Source: an uncultured bacterium (GTDB taxonomy: Bacteria > Cyanobacteriota > Vampirovibrionia > Gastranaerophilales > Gastranaerophilaceae). From it: DNA of 7,039 bases. Location: assembly GCA_948742005.1 (NCBI GenBank), contig CAPYQR010000069.1, forward strand, positions 1 to 7,039, read 5' to 3'. Position numbers and translations under genes: made by a program. Below the pieces are notes generated by a model that saw only the letters and a list, made by a program, of their open reading frames with translations, made no database searches and was not told the origin of the DNA. This document shows positions 1-6,270 of the stretch, piece after piece. How positions within the stretch are numbered: the stretch's first letter is position 1; each line of letters begins with the position of its first letter.

Positions 1-1944
1 ATTGTCTAAAGTATTATATTGAACCGAGCCTAAAGTTGTATTCAATAATTCATCAGCAGACATCTTGTTGAATGCAGAAGTGAATCTAAATACATTCGGA
101 TTGGTTTCAACTAATTGTCTTACGGCAGATGCGGCAAACGCTTTCATTTCTTGTTCTTTAGAAGTATTCAAAGAATCTTCAAGAGCTTGTTTTAATGTTG
201 TGCCGTTATATTCAATGAAGTTCAATAAATCAGACATTGTAGCTTCATCTTTGCCCTCTGCATAAGCAAGTTTTTGAACTTCTGCAAGAGAAACCATTTC
301 TTTTGTTTTGTGTAAATATGCTGTGTTGATTTTTCTAACCGCTACAGAATATCCTGTTGTATCATTTAATCTGTTTTTATAGATGAATGATAAAGCGGTA
401 TCTGCTGTTGATAATTCAACATCTTCGCCCTCAAGCATTTTGTTTGCAAGTATTGTAACAACATCATCAAGAGTTGTAATTTTTTCACCATTGAAGATTT
501 CGTTATTTGCTTCATCCAAAAGAAGAGTTTTTAAGATGTTTTGACCTGCATAGCTTGATAGGTTGTAATTTCCATATCTATCTTGTGCTAATTGTTTGCC
601 TTGAGTAGAATATTGTTTTGCGATTGCATTTTTAATTTTTGTTTGTGCTTCTGATAAGATTTTTTCTTGTGCGTTTTCTTTGCCTTCGTATTTTTGTTTA
701 ATTTGTTCAAATTCTTCGCCAACCAAAGTCATTGTTTCTTCTTTAGCGGGGAATTCAACATTAGAAGAGAATTTAACGCCCTCTGTTCCGATTTCTCTAA
801 CGGTATGGATAGCAGGAGTAATAATTGTCGGAACTTCAAGAGAAGAAAGGTCGCTCATAAATATTACTTCTGTAGGGATTCTGTCCATTTTTGCACGAGA
901 GTCGATTTCGTCAAATTTGATATGTTGGTAAAATTCCAATCTGCCTTTGATTTCAGCTGCTTTTTGTGCATCAGCTTCATTATCAAAGAAAGCATCATAA
1001 GTTGGTTCATTCAAGAAAGAATAATCAGGATTTGAAAAATCTAATCTTCCGAATTCTGCGATATCTTTAATTGCAGAAATTGCATAGTTAGGAAGATTTT
1101 CTTCTGTTTCTAAATCTTCTTTTAAGCTTTCTGCCATTTGAATTGTAACATAATCTTTGTTAATTATATTTGCAATTTCTTCATTGTTATCAATGATTGC
1201 CCAAGCGGCAGATTTAATACCGTTTTCAGTCAATAAAAATTCGCCTGATTCAGGGTCTTTATAAGCATCTTTAATAATATTTTCAAGTGATAAAGACTCA
1301 CCGCCAATTCCGGGGATTAAATAAGTTCCATCTTGTGTTTGTGCAGTTTCAAATTCATGATTTTTTGTTGCAATAACTGTTGCAGAACCAATATTTTTAT
1401 ATTTATTTTCTTCTTCATCAAAAGCTTCAAAAGCATCATCAAAATTATATATTGTATCGTCTTCTAATTCTAAACGGTCGATTAATTTTGAACCGTCTTT
1501 TAAAACGTTTGTATAATCAAAAGAAGCTTGTTGAACTAAATTGCTGTCAAAATTATATTTTGCACGAATTTCATCATTTTTTTGAACAAGAGTTTGCGCT
1601 TTTGCATCTGACGGAGTTGCAATTTCTATATCAAAAGCTGTAGTTGTTTCTAAAGGAGAAGATTCAACAGCGCTTTGATTATTTTTATTTGACGGAGCAG
1701 GTCCGCAGCTTACAGTTCCCAACGCAGAAGATAATGCAAGGAAAAATGCGCCCAAGCGGACTCCTGCATCTTTAAACGGATGATGATTTACAGGTTTTTT
1801 TCTGGATCTTCCTTTTCGTCCTGTAAAGCTTACTGAATCTGTAGCATTATTATCTTTTAAATAAGATGGCGTATAATGCATCGCCTTGGATTTAGCCTGG
1901 TTCGTTTTTGAAGTGGCTTCCATGAATTTAATTTTGTCAATCAT
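1..1944 (-). CDS. Large putative secreted lipoprotein of unknown function, 3' end outside window
   Basis: The frame is open for 648 codons from an ATG at 1944 down to base 1 with no stop, so the C-terminus lies outside the window. I do not recognise the family. Residues 1-60 are polar and basic (SFTG at 39-42, then a Lys/Arg-rich stretch to about 50). A hydrophobic segment follows at about 64-79 (LGAFFLALSSALGTVS), ending in Cys80 and then GPAPS. Cys80 is the only cysteine in the visible protein and the context TVS-C fits a relaxed lipobox, so lipid attachment and export are inferred. After a Ser/Thr/Asn-rich linker (81-105) the protein is acidic and looks mainly helical; 410-455 is Glu/Lys/Gln-rich and could form a coiled coil. 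There is one Trp (248). The start is supported by AGGAG 8 nt upstream; internal Met8 and Met22 are alternatives. It is separated from the upstream tRNA by 182 bp and probably has its own promoter. A membrane-anchored protein is the other reading of the hydrophobic segment. Confidence 0.85.
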   Translation of the reverse strand, partial: MIDKIKFMEATSKTNQAKSKAMHYTPSYLKDNNATDSVSFTGRKGRSRKKPVNHHPFKDAGVRLGAFFLALSSALGTVSCGPAPSNKNNQSAVESSPLETTTAFDIEIATPSDAKAQTLVQKNDEIRAKYNFDSNLVQQASFDYTNVLKDGSKLIDRLELEDDTIYNFDDAFEAFDEEENKYKNIGSATVIATKNHEFETAQTQDGTYLIPGIGGESLSLENIIKDAYKDPESGEFLLTENGIKSAAWAIIDNNEEIANIINKDYVTIQMAESLKEDLETEENLPNYAISAIKDIAEFGRLDFSNPDYSFLNEPTYDAFFDNEADAQKAAEIKGRLEFYQHIKFDEIDSRAKMDRIPTEVIFMSDLSSLEVPTIITPAIHTVREIGTEGVKFSSNVEFPAKEETMTLVGEEFEQIKQKYEGKENAQEKILSEAQTKIKNAIAKQYSTQGKQLAQDRYGNYNLSSYAGQNILKTLLLDEANNEIFNGEKITTLDDVVTILANKMLEGEDVELSTADTALSFIYKNRLNDTTGYSVAVRKINTAYLHKTKEMVSLAEVQKLAYAEGKDEATMSDLLNFIEYNGTTLKQALEDSLNTSKEQEMKAFAASAVRQLVETNPNVFRFTSAFNKMSADELLNTTLGSVQYNTLDN

Positions 1945-1952
1945 TATTTTTA

Positions 1953-1957
1953 CTCCT
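1953..1957 (-). promoter_or_regulatory. Ribosome binding site of the long lipoprotein gene
   Basis: AGGAG on the minus strand lies 8 nt before the ATG at 1944. It is the strongest Shine-Dalgarno match in front of this gene, and it fixes the start upstream of the basic 60-residue extension rather than closer to the hydrophobic segment. Confidence 0.75.
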
Positions 1958-1969
1958 AATTTTGGTTTT

Positions 1970-1994
1970 GTTCATAAATATACAAAATATGAAC
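1970..1994. repeat. 7+7 bp inverted repeat GTTCATA-N11-TATGAAC upstream of the long gene
   Basis: Arms at 1970-1976 and 1988-1994 are perfect reverse complements around an 11-bp AT-rich centre. The site is 25 bp upstream of the start codon and spans the candidate -10 element at 1984-1989. It could be an operator for a dimeric regulator or a 5'-leader hairpin. The symmetry is seen directly; any function is inferred. Confidence 0.5.
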
Positions 1995-2012
1995 GAAATA
2001 ATATTTGCGCAA
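1984..2012 (-). promoter_or_regulatory. Candidate promoter of the long lipoprotein gene
   Basis: On the minus strand TTGCGC (2012-2007) is separated by 17 bp from TATTTT (1989-1984). This resembles a weak sigma70 promoter and shares the TTGC start of the -35 with the two better promoters in this window. It would give a leader of roughly 30 nt. AT-rich sequence makes chance matches likely, so the call is tentative. Confidence 0.35.
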
Positions 2013-2014
2013 AT
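2003..2014. repeat. 12-bp perfect palindrome ATTTGCGCAAAT
   Basis: ATTTGCGCAAAT is its own reverse complement and has a GCGC core in an otherwise nearly GC-free spacer. It covers the candidate -35 hexamer of the long gene (2007-2012), where a bound repressor could block RNA polymerase. It could also be chance symmetry. Confidence 0.4.
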
Positions 2015-2016
2015 GT

Positions 2017-2054
2017 AAAAAAATATTAAACTTTTTTTACAAAAATTAATATTT
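2017..2054 (-). terminator. Possible weak AT-only terminator hairpin after tRNA-Gly
   Basis: Arms at 2046-2054 and 2021-2029 (AAATATTAA / TTAATATTT) are perfect complements. Minus-strand transcripts continue from the second arm into more U residues, giving a run of seven. Loop bases can add a few A-U pairs. The stem has no G-C pair, so as an intrinsic terminator it would be weak. It sits about 70 nt after the tRNA, and the T-run is on the correct side for minus-strand transcription only. Confidence 0.3.
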
Positions 2055-2126
2055 AATACACAATTCATAATTTAACTAATCATCCGGTGCAACAAATACA
2101 TTTTTATGACTCATGTTTATATAAAG

Positions 2127-2202
2127 TGGAGCGGAAGACGAGGCTCGAACTCGCAACAGCCTGCTTGGAAGGCAGGTACTCTACCAATTGAGTTACTTCC
2201 GC
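2127..2202 (-). tRNA. trnG: tRNA-Gly (anticodon TCC), CCA encoded
   Basis: A full cloverleaf folds on the minus strand. The 7-bp acceptor stem GCGGAAG/CTTCCGC is perfectly paired. The D arm is ACTC/GAGT with GG in its loop. The anticodon stem is CCTGC/GCAGG around loop CTTCCAA, giving anticodon TCC (plus-strand 2167-2169). The variable loop has 5 nt, and the T arm has the usual TTCGAGC loop with one G-T pair at the base of its stem. The discriminator is T and CCA is encoded (2127-2129), so the gene is 76 nt. It decodes GGA and GGG. It follows proA and has its own promoter directly upstream. Confidence 0.97.
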
Positions 2203-2212
2203 AACATATTAA

Positions 2213-2241
2213 ATTTTATTACCAACATAAAAAAATTGCAA
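2213..2241 (-). promoter_or_regulatory. Promoter of tRNA-Gly, TTGCAA-N17-TAAAAT
   Basis: The -35 TTGCAA (2241-2236) and -10 TAAAAT (2218-2213) are separated by exactly 17 bp. Initiation about 7 nt after the -10 would leave only a few leader nucleotides before the tRNA 5' end at 2202, a usual layout for a tRNA gene. Both hexamers and the spacer length are identical to those of the promoter before ald. It lies wholly in the 54-bp gap after the proA stop. Confidence 0.65.
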
Positions 2242-2256
2242 CTGTTTTAAAAAAAT

Positions 2257-3528
2257 TTATAAAAATCTGTGTTTAAATTCTTTTTCCCCTTTTGCATAAG
2301 GCAAAACAATATTGTTTGAACCAAAAAGCTGATATTTATAAATCGTCAACCCCTCAAGCCCGACAGGACCTCTTGCGTGGGTTTTATTTGTTGAAATACC
2401 GACCTCTGCCCCAAAACCATATCGAAAACCATCCGAAAACCTTGTTGAACAATTATTCATAACAGAAGACGAATCAACAAGATTCATAAATTTTTGAATA
2501 TTTTTTTCATCATTTGACAATATTGAATCCGTGTGTCCTGAACCGAATTTATTAATATGTTCTATTGCTTCATCAATATCTTCAACTATTTTTAAAGATA
2601 AAACCTTATCGCCATATTCTGTTTCAAAATTTTGCGGATTTTCGATGATTTTAATTCCCGAGGCGGTTAATTCTTCTTTTAATTTATCCACAAAGCGGTA
2701 ATTTTTATCAATCAGCAAAGTTTCAACAGCGTTACATGCGCTCGGGTATTGAGTTTTAGCATCAATTACAATATTTTTTGCATTTTCAAAATCATAATCT
2801 CTATCAATAAAAATATGACAGATTCCGCTTGAATGCCCCAAAACGGGGATTTTTGTATTTTCTTTTATGAATTTTACAAGCTTATTTGACCCGCGGGGGA
2901 TGATTAGGCTGACATATTCATCCAAATCAAGGATTTTTTTCACATCTTCTCTTGAATAAATCAAATTTATAACATTTTTTGGAAAATCAGGAGTTTTGTC
3001 TAATGCAAAATTAACGATTTCGCTAAATATCTTATTAGTTTGACATGCTTCCATGCCGCCTTTTAAAATCGCACAATTGCCTGACTTAATAATCAAACTT
3101 GCAATCTGAACAAAACAATCAGGTCTTGCTTCAAAAATCACACCAATAACACCTATGGGCACTGAAACTTTTTTCAAAACAAGGTTAGAATCAAGCTCTT
3201 TCTGCCAGAGAATTTTATTTACAGGATTATCTAATTTTATTAAATCCTCAAGTCCTTTTATTAAACCGTTTAATTTAATTTCGTCTAATTTTAAACGCTC
3301 AAATGTACTTTGATTAATTTCATTTAATTGCAAAAGTTTTTTTGCAGCTTCTAAATCTTTTTTATTCGCGCTAAAAATCTCTTCTTTTCTTTTTTCAATT
3401 TCACAAGCAATATTTGATAATGCCTTGTTTTTTGTTTTTAAATCAATATTCATCATCTTTAAATATGCAAGATGAGCGTTTTTTGCGATTTTTTCAATAG
3501 CTTGATTATCAAGATTTTGTTCGTTCAT
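2257..3528 (-). CDS. proA: Gamma-glutamyl phosphate reductase (glutamate-5-semialdehyde dehydrogenase)
   Basis: Cytosolic enzyme of proline synthesis that reduces gamma-glutamyl phosphate from ProB to glutamate-5-semialdehyde with NADPH; the product cyclises to pyrroline-5-carboxylate. It has 423 residues, normal for the family. Visible family motifs are PIGVIGVIFEARPD (124-137), LKGGMEA (155-161), LIIPRGSNKLV (208-218), PVLGHSSGICHIFID (228-242), the catalytic Cys265 in YPSACNAVETLL, FGSGHTDSI (328-336), and the C-terminal GFGAEVGIST and THARGPVGLEGLTIYKY. The start at 3528 aligns with the usual N-terminus, although only a weak AGAAAG lies upstream. proA follows proB by 37 bp, so the two are probably cotranscribed and translated as partners. 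The stop is TAA. Confidence 0.97.
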   Translation of the reverse strand: MNEQNLDNQAIEKIAKNAHLAYLKMMNIDLKTKNKALSNIACEIEKRKEEIFSANKKDLEAAKKLLQLNEINQSTFERLKLDEIKLNGLIKGLEDLIKLDNPVNKILWQKELDSNLVLKKVSVPIGVIGVIFEARPDCFVQIASLIIKSGNCAILKGGMEACQTNKIFSEIVNFALDKTPDFPKNVINLIYSREDVKKILDLDEYVSLIIPRGSNKLVKFIKENTKIPVLGHSSGICHIFIDRDYDFENAKNIVIDAKTQYPSACNAVETLLIDKNYRFVDKLKEELTASGIKIIENPQNFETEYGDKVLSLKIVEDIDEAIEHINKFGSGHTDSILSNDEKNIQKFMNLVDSSSVMNNCSTRFSDGFRYGFGAEVGISTNKTHARGPVGLEGLTIYKYQLFGSNNIVLPYAKGEKEFKHRFL

Positions 3529-3546
3529 TTTAACTTTCTGTTTTTA

Positions 3547-3576
3547 ATTAAATCTGTTTTAACTTCTAAATTACAA
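3547..3576 (-). promoter_or_regulatory. Very tentative internal promoter for proA
   Basis: TTGTAA (3576-3571, inside the end of proB) and TTTAAT (3552-3547) are 18 bp apart in the proB-proA gap. The match is modest and the sequence is AT-rich, so it could be chance. If real, it would allow some proA expression independent of ald-proB. Confidence 0.2.
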
Positions 3577-4672
3577 CAAGATTGTCCTTAATTACAACAT
3601 CATCATCAAATTTATACCCTAAAATTTCACAAATTTTATCAGAGTGAAGCCCTTTGATTTTTTCGATATCTTTTGAATCATAACTTGTAATTCCTCTTGC
3701 AAATTCATTATCATTGCAATCAACTAAAGAAATTATCTCCCCTCTTTTAAATTCACCTTTAACTTCGACTATCCCGATTGACAAAAGGCTTTTTTGTTTT
3801 TCAACGATTGCATCTTTTGCACCGTCATTTACTTTCAGAGTTCCCATGATGTTAGTTGCGTATGCTATCCAGCGTTTTTTGTGGGATAAATTTTGATTAG
3901 GATAAAATGTTGTTCCTATATTTTCATCAAATATTTTTTTAATTATACCCGGCGTTGTTCCGTTAACGATTTTAGCATATAATCCGCTTGAAGTTACTAC
4001 TTTTGCCGCGTTTAATTTTGTAATCATTCCGCCCCTGCCGCCTAAAGAAGCGCCTGTTGCAAGTTTTTCAATTTTTGAGGTAACTTTATCAACTTTTGAA
4101 ATTAATTTAGCATCTTTTTCAACTTTCGGATTTTTATCAAACAATCCGTCAATATCAGAAACCATAACCAACAAATCCGCATCAAGTTTTGATGCTACAA
4201 TTGATGACAATTTGTCATTATCGGAAAAACAAGCATGTTCTAATTCCGAGGGCGAAACAGCATCGTTTTGGTTAATTATAGGTATTACTTTATTTTCAAT
4301 TAATTTTGAAAGGGTTAATCTCAAAGATAAATATTTTTTCCTGTTGGAAAAATCTTCTTCGGTCAACAAAATCTGCGCGGTTGTAATTCCATACTTTGAA
4401 AAACCATCCTGCCAAATACACATCAGCATCGGCTGTCCAACGCTTGCCGAGGCTTGTTTAAGCGTGGTTGATTGAGAAGAATCAACGCCTAATTTTTTTG
4501 CACCCAAACCCACCGCGCCCGAAGTCACAACAAGAATTTCCTTCCCCTCCTTGTGCAGCGCACTCATATCTTCAATAAAAGAATAAAGATGAGAAAGAGA
4601 AATTTCTCCTTGTTCATTTCTTAAGATATTTGTTCCGAATTTAAAAACAATTCTTTCGATTTTTTGCATCAT
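3566..4672 (-). CDS. proB: Glutamate 5-kinase with C-terminal PUA domain
   Basis: Phosphorylates L-glutamate with ATP to gamma-glutamyl phosphate, the committed and usually proline-inhibited step of proline synthesis. At 368 residues it has the two-domain length of the E. coli enzyme. The amino-acid kinase domain shows Lys11 in VFKFGTNIL, VTSGAVGLG (49-57), KQASASVGQ (72-80), IPIINQNDAVSPSE (130-143), FSDNDKLS (149-156), VSDIDGLF (171-178) and GGRGGMITKL (211-220). A PUA domain follows from about 265 (KKRWIAYATNIMG, then VNDGAKDAI and EFKRGEIISL). The glycine loop reads GRGGM where most bacterial ProB have GTGGM. The start ATG at 4672 overlaps the ald stop in ATGATG, which indicates translational coupling; an AGGG lies about 13 nt upstream. 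A second ATG directly after it (4669) is an equally possible start. Confidence 0.97.
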   Translation of the reverse strand: MMQKIERIVFKFGTNILRNEQGEISLSHLYSFIEDMSALHKEGKEILVVTSGAVGLGAKKLGVDSSQSTTLKQASASVGQPMLMCIWQDGFSKYGITTAQILLTEEDFSNRKKYLSLRLTLSKLIENKVIPIINQNDAVSPSELEHACFSDNDKLSSIVASKLDADLLVMVSDIDGLFDKNPKVEKDAKLISKVDKVTSKIEKLATGASLGGRGGMITKLNAAKVVTSSGLYAKIVNGTTPGIIKKIFDENIGTTFYPNQNLSHKKRWIAYATNIMGTLKVNDGAKDAIVEKQKSLLSIGIVEVKGEFKRGEIISLVDCNDNEFARGITSYDSKDIEKIKGLHSDKICEILGYKFDDDVVIKDNLVVI

Positions 4673-5805
4673 TTCAACTTAAACCCTACAAGAAGTTCAA
4701 TTTGAGTATATTCCAAATTCAAAGACTGGGCAACGGATGCATTTGTAATTTCACCGTTAAAAGTATTAACCCCGCAAGACACGTCTTGATTTTCTTTTAT
4801 TGTTTCAATAACGCCTTTTTCGCCTAATGATTTTAAATATGGATACATCGCATAAGAATAAGCATAAGAAGAACTTCTTGGAACGGCAGAGGGAATATTT
4901 GGAATTGCACAATGTAAAACACCATATTTTTCAAAGGCAGGCTCTTTTAAAGATGTGATTCTATCCATGGTTTCAACATTTCCGCCCTGATCAATTGCAA
5001 CATCAACAATAACCGAACCCTTTTTCATAGATTTTACCATGTCTTTTGTAACAATCTTCGGCGCAACCATAGAATGAACAAGAACACTTGTAATCAAAAG
5101 GTCTGCTTTAGGAATTTCCTGTGCTAATTTTGCAGGATTGCAATAATGTGTTTTAATTGAAGTTCCATATATTCCATCAATTTGAACTAATTTTTTAGGA
5201 TTAATATCAAAAATTGAAACATCAGCCCCCATACCGATTGCAATCTGTGCCGCATTGAACCCGACAACACCCGCGCCGATTATAATAACTTTTCCCGGCT
5301 GAACCCCAGGAACACCCGATAATAAAACGCCCGAGCCTCCATTATGGCTTTGAAGAAAATTAGCACCAATTTGAACAGCCATTCTTCCCGCAACTTCTGA
5401 CATCGGTCTTAATAAAGGAAGCTGTTTATCTGCAGTTTCTACAGATTCTGAAGCTATTGTTGTTACTTTGTTTCTTAAAAGTTCTTTTGTTAATTCTTCT
5501 TCAACAGCAAGATGAAGATAAGAAAAAATCACAAGATCAGGGCGGAAGTATTGATATTCCGATTTTTGAGGTTCTTTAACTTTTACAATGATTTTAGAGC
5601 TGTTCCAGACTTCTTGCGCAGAACGCACAATAGTTGCGCCGTTTTGGATATATTCTTCATCAGAAAAACCCGCTAAAAGCCCCGCATCCGATTCAACAAG
5701 AACATTGAAACCATCCGCATGCAGCATCGCAACAACATCAGGAGTAATTCCGACACGGATTTCGCCTGTTTTTAATTCCTTTACAACACCAAAATCATAT
5801 TTCAT
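4669..5805 (-). CDS. ald: Alanine dehydrogenase (NAD-dependent)
   Basis: Catalyses L-alanine + NAD+ + H2O to pyruvate + ammonia + NADH, reversibly. The 378 residues match the length of the Bacillus enzyme and the protein aligns along its whole length. By comparison with the characterised mycobacterial enzyme the active-site residues are present with an offset of two: Arg17 (EIRVGITP), Lys77 (KVKEP), His98 (YLHLA) and Asp272 (DVAIDQGG). PMSEVAGRMA (134-143) and GVPGVQPGK (164-172) are hallmarks, and the NAD-binding Rossmann loop is GAGVVG (178-183). The start at 5805 has AAGGGA upstream. The conserved active-site set argues against the related NAD(P) transhydrogenase alpha subunit, as does the absence of membrane helices. 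It is the first gene of the ald-proB-proA unit, with its own promoter in the gap after atpC. Confidence 0.97.
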   Translation of the reverse strand: MKYDFGVVKELKTGEIRVGITPDVVAMLHADGFNVLVESDAGLLAGFSDEEYIQNGATIVRSAQEVWNSSKIIVKVKEPQKSEYQYFRPDLVIFSYLHLAVEEELTKELLRNKVTTIASESVETADKQLPLLRPMSEVAGRMAVQIGANFLQSHNGGSGVLLSGVPGVQPGKVIIIGAGVVGFNAAQIAIGMGADVSIFDINPKKLVQIDGIYGTSIKTHYCNPAKLAQEIPKADLLITSVLVHSMVAPKIVTKDMVKSMKKGSVIVDVAIDQGGNVETMDRITSLKEPAFEKYGVLHCAIPNIPSAVPRSSSYAYSYAMYPYLKSLGEKGVIETIKENQDVSCGVNTFNGEITNASVAQSLNLEYTQIELLVGFKLK

Positions 5806-5832
5806 ATCAATTTCCCTTAATTATTTATGAAG

Positions 5833-5861
5833 ATTTTAACACTCAATTTTATACTTTGCAA
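5833..5861 (-). promoter_or_regulatory. Promoter of ald-proB-proA, TTGCAA-N17-TAAAAT
   Basis: The -35 TTGCAA (5861-5856) begins one base past the atpC stop codon. It is 17 bp from the -10 TAAAAT (5838-5833). Initiation about 7 nt downstream would give a leader of some 20 nt that still contains the AAGGGA ribosome binding site of ald. The elements are identical to those before tRNA-Gly, which raises confidence. No terminator is visible between atpC and ald, so read-through from the atp operon may add to expression. Confidence 0.6.
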
Positions 5862-5862
5862 T

Positions 5863-6267
5863 CTAAAAATGCCTGTTTGTTGCAGAAATTCTTGCAATAG
5901 CCTTAGCAAGGGCAATTTGCGCTCTTGAAACATCAATCCCGCTTTCATGCGCTTTAATTCTTGCTTCTGCGCGTTCACGCGCTTGTTTTGCACGGGCAAG
6001 ATCAATATTGCAGGCAAGTTCTGCGATATCGGTCAAAATTGTTGCCTGATTATTTGAAAACTGCAAAATTCCGCCCATTGTAGTCAAACATTGAGCCTCT
6101 TTATTTTTAACAACTTTTGCAACACCATATTCAAGCGCACAAATAACAGGAACATGGTTTTTTAAAATCCCCATTCTGCCGTCTGTTGTTTCAACATAAA
6201 GCTCATCTATATCATCTTCATAGACAATTGTTTCATGGGTTATTACTTTGATATGAATATCATTCAT
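5863..6267 (-). CDS. atpC: F1Fo ATP synthase epsilon subunit
   Basis: Epsilon is part of the central stalk with gamma, contacts the c-ring, and restrains ATP hydrolysis through its C-terminal helices. The protein has 134 residues, usual for the family. Residues 1-85 form the beta-sandwich: YVETTDGRMGILKNHVPVICAL (24-45) is the family hallmark region, and TTMGGILQFSNNQATILTD (62-80) closes the domain. Residues 88-128 are Ala/Arg/Lys/Glu-rich and predict the two-helix hairpin (LARAKQARERAEARIKAH, then VSRAQIALAKAIARI). The usual PGH of the hallmark loop is KNH here. The gene starts 3 bp after the atpD stop, with GGAG inside the atpD end (6279-6276) as ribosome binding site, so the two are cotranscribed. 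The stop is TAG. Confidence 0.96.
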   Translation of the reverse strand: MNDIHIKVITHETIVYEDDIDELYVETTDGRMGILKNHVPVICALEYGVAKVVKNKEAQCLTTMGGILQFSNNQATILTDIAELACNIDLARAKQARERAEARIKAHESGIDVSRAQIALAKAIARISATNRHF

Positions 6268-6270
6268 TCC

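Noticed and set aside
667..1035. 122-codon open frame on the plus strand
   Set aside because: It lies antisense within the long minus-strand gene, is Phe/Ser/Cys-rich as expected from reverse-complemented AT-rich coding sequence, and has no ribosome binding site. The overlapping plus-strand frames at 680-931, 65-265 and 1380-1643 are rejected for the same reason.
1..1944. Long gene as a pseudogene or frameshifted product
   Set aside because: The frame is uninterrupted for 648 codons, with consistent codon use and a good ribosome binding site; the missing stop is due to the window edge.
2076..2114. 12-codon mini-frame (MSHKNVFVAPDD) just after tRNA-Gly
   Set aside because: It has a start and a stop but no ribosome binding site; the upstream bases are the tRNA 3' end, and the length is easily reached by chance.
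2116..2125. 10-bp palindrome TTTATATAAA directly after the tRNA CCA
   Set aside because: Short, purely A/T and common by chance in this composition; no U-run follows, so it is not a convincing terminator.
4212..4475. Plus-strand frame antisense to proB (and similar ones at 3714-3896 and 5588-5830)
   Set aside because: All are antisense to strongly conserved genes and show no motif or translation signal.
5817..6017. 66-codon minus-strand frame overlapping atpC
   Set aside because: It is an out-of-frame shadow of the clearly conserved atpC gene and of the ald upstream gap; no family resemblance.
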